DNA of 47,864 nucleotides from contig JAHBMJ010000161.1 in the NCBI GenBank assembly GCA_018398765.1, positions 1 through 47,864 on the forward strand. The letters are read 5' to 3'. Position numbers and translations under genes: made by a program. Under the pieces are notes generated by a model. The model was not told the origin of the DNA, did not search any database, and saw nothing but the letters and a program-made list of their open reading frames with translations. Of this stretch, positions 33,106 through 43,800 are shown piece after piece. Numbering within the stretch: the stretch's first letter is position 1; each line of letters begins with the position of its first letter. The DNA is from Chromera velia (taxonomy: Eukaryota > Sar > Chromeraceae).

Positions 33106-33149
<44 letters not shown>

Positions 33150-34460
33150 GAGAAACACGAAGAGTCTCCCTCCCTCTCTCCCTCACTGACTTTCCTCCGA
33201 ATCCAATCTGGACCCCCCCATTTCTCATCACAACTCCCCCTCCGCCAAATTTTTTCGAACCAACAGGCCCCCCTCTTCCCACTCCATCCGACACAGGCAC
33301 ACCGCCACCAGCAGGAGGAGGAGCAGAAGAGGGGACCCACAGCCACTCTCCGCCCTCCCCAGGCACAGACACAGAGGGAGGCTTGGCTGAGCGTGTCGCA
33401 GGAGCGAAACGTGGTTGCGCAGAGCGTTGAACATCGGGAGACGGGCTTGCAGGAGTCGGGGGGAGGATCCGCACGTCCGTCTGAGAGGGTTGAGGGGTGA
33501 CGTTTGGGGGTCTTGTGAGGGTAGCGCCAGATGGCTGAGAGACAGGGCGGGGAGGAAGACCCTTAGCTCGGTCAGTCGCGTCTCCCGGGTGAACTGGGCG
33601 TCTCCCTGAAGCGCTTGAAGCCGGCCGAGCTGACAGCAGCAGCTGGTCGGATGGTGTGCTGCATCGAGACAAGAAAAGAAGAGAGATGATCGCTAGGCGA
33701 GATACAAAGAATGCGCTGGCAGACGAACGAAGAACATGAGAGAGATCCATGCAGGCAGGCAGGCCCTCTTGACTCGTCTCGGAAGGTTTGTGTCGAATCT
33801 TCCTTCTGCTCCTGTCAATCATGTATTCTATTCCTTTCCTTTCCTGACGAGGACCTTCCTGAAGAACAGAAAGAAAAACAAACAAACAAACAAAAACGAA
33901 CCTTTTCGGTCGTGACAATTCTTCCATTCTCCTAGAGAGACGGGCACTGTCTTTGAGTGCAACTGCGCGAGCAGCTATTCGTCTCCTCCTCTCGAGATCT
34001 GTGCGGACACACACATACAGACACACGCATATATGTACACACATGTACACGCACACTCATGCCTTGGGAAAGAGGGCAGAAAAATATTAGGTGGAGGAAA
34101 AAAACGAGAAAAAAGATCCCTGGAGGCAGCAACAGGCCAAAAACAGAATCGGCAGACAACGAAGAGACAAAGGAAATGGACCCTCCACTTGCATTGAAGG
34201 AGATAGACAGAGAAGAGAGGAGTACATAGAGAGCACGGGAATGACTGATAATGGAGCTACCCCACCTGCACGCGCCTCGACAGCAGCACGATCCTCCACC
34301 CCTCCAAACGCCGGACTCTGCATGCAGGCACGTTCCATCATGCACACAGGTGCATGGAAGCACCCGCTCTCAATCCCCACACCCCACACCTAGAGAAGTG
34401 CACGCACACACACGCGCACACACACGCACACACACACACACGCACACACACACACACACA

Positions 34461-34492
<32 letters not shown>

Positions 34493-35073
34493 CACAGGCA
34501 CGCACGCACATGGATGAATAGAAACAGAAGGCACCGAGGCAGAGAGGCCCTGTAAGCAGAAAGAGTAGCTTCTCTGAGGGGACACAGGCTGTGCTGAGGC
34601 ATGATCCAGATGAGGCAGGAAGGAAGGAATGTCTTTTTGTTTCACCCCTTCGATAGATGAAGATAGATAGATAGAAAGATAGATAGATAGAGAGGGAGAG
34701 AGAGAGAGAGACGCGGAAGAGCTGACCGAAAGAAGGCGCGCTCCCTCCGCATGCAGTGCCGCATCCTTGATGGCGGAGGGATGCGCGTTTTCTTCTGCTC
34801 GTCTCTTCAGCACCTTCAGAGCAAAAGAGACGCAGAGAGAGAAAGGTGAGCATGGGCATGGGATTCAACAAATGGGCAAAGGACATGGACTGAAAGAGAA
34901 GTTCGGCTGGAGAACCAGGAGGGATGCGGAAGGAAAATTTGGAGACAAAAATCACAGTGAACTGACAGAGACTGAGAGAGGAAAGGTTACAGCAACAGGG
35001 AGACGCACATGCGGAGAGGGAGAGAAGGGAGACGGATCGCAGAGAGATTCAAGGAACCGAGGTGAGGCGAAGA

Positions 35074-35117
<44 letters not shown>

Positions 35118-36209
35118 TTCTTCTCTTTTTCACGCATCGACCAGTAAAGAAAGACGGGAAAGAAAGAAAGAGAAAACAAAAAAGCAGCTGGAATGAAGAA
35201 AACAAAGGATAGATGTATGGATGGGTTTCTGACAGGTATTGGAGACGCGGAGTTTGCACTGGGGCCCCGTGTTGCGAGACACGCAAAAAGCATCTTGAAA
35301 AGCATGTAGAGCAGGCAAGAAGCGACGAAGACTTCAAGGAATGTTGAAGAATAGTCCGGATAGGCGTCACAGAAGAATTGAACATACCGACCCGGTCTCT
35401 TTTCTCTTTTTCCCGTGCCTGCATCTCCCTCTCGATCTCTCTTTCTCGAGCCGTTGCACCCACAGTCATTTCTTCGAGGACTCTTCTCCTCAAACTCCGC
35501 AGCTGGTCCCTTGCCTCAAAGGAAAAGGGCACCGGTTTGGTTGTCGTCTTCCGCGCCCCATGCGTTCTCTGCTCCTGCTGGTTGGGCAAGTGCAAAACCC
35601 TTTCCCTCACCTCCACTGCCGTGGTTCTGGGGGGCGATTGGTAGTAGTAGGTTGGGTGGTACTGAGAGGGAACTCGTGTCGGCGAGGAGGCACCTGCGTC
35701 AGCCGGTGAGGGGTCACGCTGCTGTTCGTACAGGGACCTGCAAGACATATCAACTCGTGAAGTTAGAGCCCAGGACGCAATCTCAGACTGAGAGGGCACA
35801 AAGAGACAAACAAGGAGAGAAGAGGGAAGCATAGAATCCACATTCCAGCTCGCAATCGGGGTCCAGCGCAACAAGTTTGCCCTCACCAGCACGGCTGTTC
35901 AATTCAAATATTTCTGATTGAATGTCGCATCTTCTCTCTGATCTTGTCGTTCGGCCTACCGGATCTGGTCCAGTTGAGTGCTGAGAAACGTCCTTTGCGG
36001 AGGGGGTGATTCCATTCCTGGTGGAAGGAAGGGGGTCTTGCTTGTGGTGGCCCCAGATAGGAGATGGTCTCTGCAAGCCATACATTGAAAGAGCGAACTG
36101 GGTGAGGCATCTGTTGCACGCTCAGGCGAGGGGGGAGTGTTGTTCACACCTTTGGAGAGATGAAGACTTACTCTGGATACCACCGCTCTCTTTCATGGGG
36201 GAAGTCCAT
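28020..36209 (-). CDS. Coiled-coil, Arg/Glu-rich protein resembling FAM161/UPF0564 (cilia/microtubule)
   Basis: The 18-exon model has complements 36209-36172, 36070-35960, 35737-35392, 34813-34727, 34317-34266, 33998-33902, 33658-33191, 32671-32571, 32201-32130, 31600-31531, 31152-31033, 30520-30430, 30160-30147, 29767-29660, 29131-29075, 28736-28703, 28413-28346 and 28095-28020. It totals 2010 nt, or 669 aa, with every phase matching and a TAG stop. Features in order are an N-terminal MDFPHERERWYPE and a Pro/Ser/Tyr region. PVPFSFEARDQLRSLRRRV then leads into a charged helix and LERRRRIAARAVALKD. A Pro/Gly-rich low-complexity exon follows, then EVPRPLSAPSRRV, a helix (TLAQMQYTQEMLRKREEL), KVKQRPLLMER and LRKAMRKAGMTEERI. 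The P-PFSF, RPLL and LRKAG blocks recall FAM161, which binds microtubules at basal bodies. That identity is tentative; the gene structure is much firmer. Confidence 0.7.
30147..30160 (-). other. 14-nt micro-exon of the FAM161-like gene
   Basis: A 14-base exon (GAGGCAAAAGACAG) is bounded by a CTGCAG acceptor and a GTACAG donor. It encodes EAKD plus part of Arg and is needed to keep frame between the exons at 30430-30520 and 29660-29767. Without it the downstream DFRQLKDRVDS helix would be out of frame. Confidence 0.65.
31163..31198. repeat. ATCC tetranucleotide repeat in an intron
   Basis: A run of CCAT units (about nine) lies just upstream, in transcript terms, of the acceptor of the exon at 31152-31033 of the minus-strand gene. 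An AAG run (about 31775-31808) lies in another intron of the same gene. Confidence 0.85.
32944..33147. repeat. Long compound CA microsatellite in an intron
   Basis: About 200 bases consist almost wholly of CA repeats. They are interrupted by CACTACATAGACACA (twice) and by single CG or AT steps. They lie in the intron between the exons at 33658-33191 and 32671-32571 of the minus-strand gene, so the transcript carries (GU)n just after the donor. Long Cys-Val or Thr-His frames across it are repeat artefacts. Confidence 0.9.
34398..34512. repeat. CA/GCAC compound microsatellite in an intron
   Basis: Mixed CA repeats pass into about eight GCAC units. They lie between the exons at 34813-34727 and 34317-34266 of the FAM161-like gene. 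A GATA run follows at about 34655-34690. Confidence 0.85.
35076..35115. repeat. CT dinucleotide repeat in an intron
   Basis: An uninterrupted CT run of about 40 bases lies in the intron between the exons at 35737-35392 and 34813-34727 of the minus-strand gene. In the transcript it reads as GA repeats. Confidence 0.9.
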
Positions 36210-36955
36210 TCTCGGAGTCTATAAGGAAATAGAAGTTGATAGAAAGCAGAACCATGCAAGTCAACTGATTGTCAATGCAACAGGGGATTCGCGCCCTCAC
36301 TGGTTCACTCTTCCGTTGCCTTGCGTTGCCTCATTGTACAATGGCTGTCAGCATGGCCCGAGGCGACGGAGGTCCGCTTATCTGTGTTACACCAATGTGT
36401 GAGCGCAACACTGGCAGATATACAGCGAAACTGGAGCCTCGAGATGCCTCCAGCTCCCTATATACAGCTTGCAGGAAGCTCCAGTACATTTGATCTTTCA
36501 CTTCAGTCTGTTTCAACAATTTGTGTCGATCCTCGGCCCGCTCGAGCCCCGGGGCCGGCACTTTCTGCGGGCCGCGGAGTCGCCGCACGCGGGCAGCCCG
36601 GCCGGCACGCTTCTCACGCTCGCGCGAGACGCAGAAACGGATCGATCGTGAGCTTTGGGCCAACTCCGTGCGAGCTCTCCAAAGAAGGAAAATCGTATAT
36701 GAACATTTACGGGGCCGTTTCTCTTGAGGGGCACTCACGAAATTGTTGTGACAATTGCACGGTCAGTCCGTCCTCTTCGTACGCGATCTACCCGTTTCTT
36801 CGATCCTCCCCTCTTTCTCAGTCCATACAAAGCGGAACGGGGTATCCTCTATTCGCCTTGCTTCGCTTTTGTTGTCACGTAATCACTTCATTTGCCGTCA
36901 TTCGAATGAGTGGGTCTTTTCGGATAGACAGTTTTAGCTGTTCTTGATTGATTGG
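36210..36955. promoter_or_regulatory. Head-to-head intergenic interval, FAM161-like / eIF4G
   Basis: 746 bases separate two divergent start codons. A GC-rich block with CGCGCGAG and GGCCGGCAC-type palindromes lies at about 36530-36640, flanked by more AT-rich DNA. No TATA box is obvious. A bidirectional promoter is inferred from geometry alone. Confidence 0.4.
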
Positions 36956-39900
36956 ATGCAAGGTGGTGAGGGTCATACGGGATCGGTTTCCCACGCCCCG
37001 GGGGGAGACCATGATCCTCAGGGAGGAAAGAAGGGAGGACAGGGGCAGGGGCAGGAACCCAAACTGAACCCCAATGCCGCCGTTTTCATTCCCGGGGGTG
37101 CAGGTGGCCAGGGTGGTGCCACTCCTCAAGCGCCTGTCAGTTATTATTTGTGAGACGTGGAAAGTAGTGAGTGATGCTCATTTTGCTTTCTTTTCGATGG
37201 TCCCTCCCTTTTTTACGCGGTCTTTCTTCTTTCGGGTTGTAAGAGAGACAGGAAAACGTGGGGAGACGACGAAAAAGGAAGCGGGATGAGGCGTGACAGG
37301 CCGAACATGTCTTTGTCTCCTTTCTTCGTTGACTGGATTGTTTTCTTGTCTACTGCTTTTGTTTGCATGCAGGCTCAGCAGATGAAAGGCGCACCCATGC
37401 AGGGGAACATGATGCCGGGTCAAGGAGCCGAAAATGGTAAGCGCACAGCCGGCTCAGCGGGGCGGTGGGGCTACTTCACTTCTTTCGTCTTTTGTCTGTT
37501 CAGGTGACTTACCTGAATGTCCCTTGAGAGAGAAGAGTGTGTGTACCTTCTTTTGTCTCCTCGACCTTCCGATCACGTGCTTGGCGGTGGACCATGTAGC
37601 ACTATGGTGATTGCATGAGCAGTGAAGTGGTCTCTGCATGTACGTTTGTCCCACTCATCCTTCCACCCGTTTCTTTCTTTGTCGTCCCCTGCAGCAGCGG
37701 CAATGTTTGTCGTACCGCAGAACGCGGCAAATAACCCCATGTTTTCAATGGACCCATCGCAGTACAACCTGTATACTGCTGCCGCTATCTATGCACAGTC
37801 GATGACGTCGCAGATGCCCAACATGACACAACAGCAGCAAAGCCAGCTTATGCAGTGGTACATTCAGAACGCCCTTATGCAGCAGCAGGCCGCAGCTCAG
37901 CAGCAGAACGCGGCCCAGCAGCAGCAACAACAGCAGCAGGGTCAGCAACCGCAGCAGCCTGGTCCTTCTGCCTTCCAGCCGCCTGCGCAGCAGCAGCAAC
38001 AGCCACCGCAGCAGCAGCCTCAGCAGCAGGGTCTAGGAGGGATGCAGCAGGGACAGGGACAGCCGGGGGTTGCAGCAGGTGGGCAGCAGGGGCAGCAGCA
38101 GGGCGCGGGGGCTGGAGGTTTCCAGGGATCCGGTCCTCCGAATATGAATTTTATGGGAACGAATGGGATGATGGGAGGAATGGACGGCCAGGGTCCTGCG
38201 GACGGCGGTCGCGGGGGCCGGGGGGGAAGGGGAAGAGGGGGCATGGGGGGGGTATCAAGGAATCCGAATCAGCAGGGGAGGGGGCAGAGACCGCCACCCA
38301 CTCCAAATGCGGGTAATGCCCCCCAAGCAGGGCAGCAGCATCCGCCCCCCCAGGGCCAACAGCCTGCCTTGCTCCCCCCTCCTGGTACCCCGGCCCAGCC
38401 CATGCCGCCACAAAGGGCGATGGGGGCAGGAAATTTTGGGGGTGCAGTACGGGGTCAGATGGGAGCAGCTGGGGGAGTGGGTTTTTCTCCCATGCAAGGG
38501 CCTAACGGGCAGATGCCCAATGGGCATATTCCTCCAACAGCACAGCGACCGTTCAATCAGGGACCCCAATTTTCTCCTGAGCAACGGTCACCGAGTTTTG
38601 ATGCTCCGCAGAGGCCAATGGGTGTCGGGCCTGCTGGGAACTATCAGCAGACTTTCACGTCTCCCCACATGCAGCATGCCGTCTCTCCTGGGGCCGGTCC
38701 CCTTCCTCCGCCTGCTGCTCTTCCGACAGGTGGGGTGGCAGGCCGTGCAGCCAACGGGGGTGCAGGTCCTGGCGGGCCTGCTGCAAGTGGTCAGAACGGG
38801 GGGACACCGACTGGTGCAGGTTTCCCCAACAGAGGGCGTGGGGGAGGGGGTCCGGGAGGATTCCCTGGTGGGGGCCGGGGGGCGAAAGGCCAAAGAACAC
38901 CGGGTGGGGGGCCCATGCATGAGCCGAAGGCGGCCGGGAGAGGGCGAGGTAACTTCGCCCAGATCCCACCACAGGCTGGACCCCAGGCAGCAGGACCTCC
39001 CCCAGGGGGTCCTCATGTGCATATGCCGAAGCAGGCGGGGGGAAACTTTCAGAGAGGGCCGAAACCAGGGCCCCAGCAGCCTGCGGCTCCTGGTGCAAAG
39101 GAAAAGCCACCTAGTGGACCGCCTCCGCCGCCTCCTCTCCCCCCTCCGCCCGACGGACCTCCAGCCAGCACCACAGACAGCAAGCCTTCGTATGCTGCCA
39201 TGGTCAAGCAGGTGCAAGGGTCGGGTCCTATTCCGAAGGCTGCTGGATTGGGTGTTTCCCCCGACTCTGCGGACAAGGACAAGCAGCCCCCTATCCAGCC
39301 CAAACAGCCCCCCCCTCCGCCCCCTGCGGGCCCCGCTCCGGGGGATGCAAAACAGCAACCCGCGCCTCCCTCTACGTCTCCTCCTGCCATGCCCATGTCC
39401 CCCCCTCAACCCCCAGTGCAGACAACCATTGGTCATCCCCCCCCCGAGTCGGAAGCTGTTCAGCCCCCCACTGAAATTCCTTTGCCTCCGCAGTCCCCCC
39501 CTCCCGCTGCCGACGCCACGTCAATCCCACCACCACAGGAGACCACTGCGGCCCCCGCACCACCCACACCCCCCGCCCCGGAGAGTGCCGTCTCCCCGGC
39601 AGCCAAGGCAGATTCCATTCCTCCCGTGTCAGCCGAGTCACCCAACGCAGCAGATGCCGCTTCGGCACCCTCCCCCACCGCTCGCGGCGGCGGCGGATCC
39701 CCGAAGAAGAAAGGGGCGGCACAGAAGCAGCAGGAGAAGGAGAAAGACAAATCTCCTTCTTCGACTTGCAGAGGAAATACATCCAGTCAGCCTGCAGGGG
39801 ATATAGAGCCTGATGCTCTGGGAGGTAGTGCAACGGCAGGTGAAGAGACAGCTGCAGAAGTGACTGCAGCTGACTCTGCGAGTGTGCAAGCGTCGGAGCC

Positions 39901-40843
39901 CTCGGCCCAGCCGAGTGCGCCTCAGGGTGCCGGGACTTCAGATCACTCTGGCACAGGCGAACCGGCAGGTCAAGCAGAGGAGGAAAAGGAGAAAGAGCCA
40001 GAAAAGGAAAAGGAGGCAAGTGGGCCGATGAGTTGGGCTGACAGGATCAAGCGGGGAGGCTCGGGGGCAACAAAGGCTGCTGCTCCCAAACCACCCGCCA
40101 AAATCACCCCGACACCCGCGAAGGGCAAGGCTGCGGCTCCTCCCCAGGCTCCTGGGGGGAAATCCAAAGCACCGTCGCGCACGCAATCCCCAGCCCTTCC
40201 CGCCAAGGCGCCTGGCCCTGCGCCTTCTGCCGCTTCTGACTCAGCGCCTGAGCCAGCCACCGCTGCTTCCCCTGCAGCATCTAACCAGGTTTCCCCGACT
40301 GCCGCTCCGTCCGCCGACAAGGAAAAGCCGGCGGCGGCAAAGGCAGAAGCTTCTTCGGCCGCGCCCTCCTCGGCTGCTGCTGCCGCCTCTCCAAAGGCTG
40401 CACCTGCTGCAAGTAGTTCAGACACAAAGGCACCCGCAGTTCCCCCCGCATCTTCAGCTGTTCCTCCTCCCCCTCCGAAGGACGCAGAGACCAAGGGAGC
40501 TGTTGCTGCCTCTGGAAGCGCTTCTGTGAAACCCGCAGCTGAGCCTCCAGCTGTCCCTCCGTCGATGGCGGATGCCCCGCCCCTTCCGTCGAAGGCCCCG
40601 GCAGCGTCCGCCAAGAAGGAGAAAGAGCCAGAGAAGGAGAAGGACAAAGAGGCTGCAAGCAAGGAGGATGCAGAGAAACAGACAGAGGCGAAGAAAGAAG
40701 ACAACGAGCGTGAGTCTGAGAACCGAAACAGAAATAGTTTCCAAATCTCTTTACTTTTTCGTATTGATCGATCAAATTCAGGGAAAAATTTGTGTTTGTC
40801 TCTCCCTCTCTCTGTCCCCCTTCCCCCCTCGCTCTCTTTCTCT

Positions 40844-40883
<40 letters not shown>

Positions 40884-43800
40884 GCGCGCGCGCGCGTGCG
40901 TGAAACTGAGAGAGAGAAAGAGAATCTTGTGCACATCTTCGTCTGTATCCTTCCTTTTTCCTGCGCGACCGGTTTGTCCCCCAAGAGCGTTTCATCTTGT
41001 TGCTTGTCTGCTTCATTTAACCGCATCGACTTTCAGCCTCGATGTGTTAAGAACATTTCCAATGCATGGTGCGTTGTATCTTCTCATGTGTGCAGCGAAG
41101 CAAAGCACGTGGGCTTCTCTCTTAAAGGGGAACAAAACAGCACAGCCGAAACCCAAGCCCGCCCCCCCTGCCCCGACGAAAACCGCTGCAGCGCCCCAGC
41201 CCAAACCCAAGGCCGCCGCCGCGAAGCCCAAGCAGGCTCCAGGCCCTCGCCCCGCCGCCGCACCCCCTGTGGTGGAAGAGAAGAAGGACCCCGCTCCTCC
41301 TCCTTCCCCCGCCGCCCCTGCCGAGCCCATTCCCACCCCTGCACAGCAAGCTGCAAAGCCAGCAGAGGAAAAGAAGGACGACAAGCAGGCGAAGGCTGCT
41401 CCTCCCGAAGAGTGGGCCACCGTCGCCGGAGGGCGGAAGGGTAAGAAGGGAACCGGAGGGAGAAACGGACAGCCCGCCCCTGGGCCCACCCCTACTGCCT
41501 CTGCCCCTTCTGCAGCTGACGACCGCTCTGCTGCTCCCTCTGCCTCCCCCACACCTCTGAAAGGATCACCCAAGACGAATAAGAAGGAACCTGCAGCCCT
41601 CACTCCTGAGAAGGAGGAAGCAGAGGCAGCTGAGTCCGAATCCTCTGCTGAAGAGTCAACCAAGCCTGCCCAGCAGCCTGCAGCCGCAGCTCCGGCAGAG
41701 GTCCCTGCACCTACCGCAGCCCCGGAGCCGAAAGAAAAAGAGAAGGAGAAGGAGGAGTCCCCCAAACCTCCGGTGGCTGCTCCTTCTTCCCCAAAGAAGA
41801 AAAAGGCGGGGGCAGAGAAGAAGCAGCCAGAGAAGGAAAAGGAGTCTGCTCCCTCGTCCCCGAGCAAGGCACCCGCTCCTGCCCCTGCTACTGCGGCTGC
41901 CGCTCCTGCCTCCCCTAAGTCAAAGCCTGTAGAGCCTGTGAAGGAGCAGAAGAAGGAACCTGCTGCGGCAGAGCTTGCCCCTCCAGCAGCACCGGGTGGG
42001 AAGGCTAAGTACATCCCCCCCAGCTTGCGGAACCGCCAGGCTCAAAGCGAGACGCCCACACCGGCCGCCTCGGAGACGCCTTCTCCGACTCCAGCTACCG
42101 TCACCCCCCCAGCCATCGATGCCCAGGCGGCGCCCGCCGCCCCTGCAGCCGAGGCCCCAGTGGCTCCTCCTGAGAAGGAGAAAGAGAAGGAAAAAGAGGA
42201 GAAGGAGAAGGAAGCTCCCGCCCCCACTCCCGCACCTGTTGCAGCAGAGAAGCGTGCTGCTGCACCGATTGTTCCCCCTGCCGCAGCTCCTGCTCCCACT
42301 CCTTCATCGTCATCGTCAGTCGCCTTCATTTACTTTCATACAGAATTCTTTTTTCTTTTTCTTTTTCTGTATGAAATCTCATATATGTATGAGTAAATAC
42401 ATGCTCCCACTCCATCATCGTCAGTTGCCTTACCGCTTAAGCCTGCATGTTTTGTTGTATTATTTGCCTCTTTTCTTGCTTTCTTTCCTCGGCGGCTTCA
42501 TTCTTTCATACTCGACTCTTTAAAGGGCTTTCATTACTTGCACTACAAATTTCCGTTTTGTTTCTGTCCTTGAAAAAGAGAGACGAAAGGAACAGATGGA
42601 TGAATGGACAGGCGAGTAGAGGGATAATGGATGACCTGAGAAAGAAAGAAAGAAAGAAAGAAAGTCATGCTGACCGACCGCGTCTCTCCTTTCCCCCGCC
42701 CCCCTCTGTTTGCAGAAGCGCTCCCGATATCGCCCCTGTTAACGCCAAGCAGATCTCGCGTTTGAAGGATAACACCGATTTCCCTGCCTTCCTCCGCACT
42801 GCCCTTGACATTGGCCTGAAGCCAGAGTGCCAGAAACTCCCGGAGGACCACAAGATCCCCTCATTCCTCATGCCAGGCCAACAGCAGACACGTGGAGAGG
42901 ACAGGGGTTATCGGGAAAGGGATAGAGACTACCCCATGGGTGGTGGAAGGGGAGGGAGGTTACGTCCTCCGGGGGGCCGAGACGAGCGCGAGCGCGACAC
43001 CGGTTGGAGACGAGAGCGCGACTACGGTCCTCGTGGGGACAGGGAGCAACAGGGCTTTGGATACTCCAGAGATTTTGATGACGAGGGGGACAGGAGAGGA
43101 GGAAGAGGCCTCAGACCGCCTCAGAAGGAAGAGCAGACGGGACCCATCGTGTCTGGATGGGTCGCCGCACAGCGTGCCAAGCGAGGAAAGGGAGACGAAT
43201 GGTGGGTCGTCAAAGTGAAAGAAGAAATGGGTGACTCCACGTCAAATAGGGAGGGCTTTTCTTGACTTGTTTCCGTTGCTTCTCAGCTTTGATCCATCCC
43301 TCTTTTCTTTCTTTCATCCCCCCCTTGCAGCATCTTCTCTTTTACTAGTTAGTGATTTGCATGATATCTCTTCTCTTCGCTTCTCTGACCCTCCCTCTGT
43401 GACTGTTCTCCTCTACTCTCCTCTCCATTGTTCGTGTTTCTTTTTATGGTTCTGCTTCTTCTCCTCCTCGTCGTCTTGCAGGACGGATGAGACGAAGAAG
43501 CGCCGGATTCTGGCTCTTCTGAATAAGTTCTCTCTGGAGAAGTTTGACTCCCTTTACAAGCAGCTCCTGGAACTCCCTTATGGATCCTCTGAGGATATCC
43601 AGTTGCTCGTGCGCCTCCTTTTCGAAAAGGTGTCCGCTGAGCCGAAATATGTTGAGGTCAGCGAAAGGACTGCACTCACTGGCTCCTTCCCGCCTCCTTT
43701 TATCGAAGGGCGCCCTCCCTTTTCTGCTTTCTTGTCTTTCGACGCTTTTCTCTTTGGAGAAACAAAGTTCCTCCTCTTCCTCCTCGCGAGATGAAAGAAG

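Noticed and set aside
32843-33430. Open frames of 195 aa (+) and over 350 aa (-) through the CA repeat
   Set aside because: They are translations of the dinucleotide repeat (His-Thr or Cys-Val). The only real coding part is the minus-strand exon at 33191-33658.
38307-39806. A 499-codon plus-strand frame overlapping eIF4G
   Set aside because: It is a shadow of the GC-rich eIF4G exon 3 in another frame, giving Pro/Arg/Leu low complexity without family motifs. The same holds for the minus-strand frames at 38588-39436 and 39970-42014.
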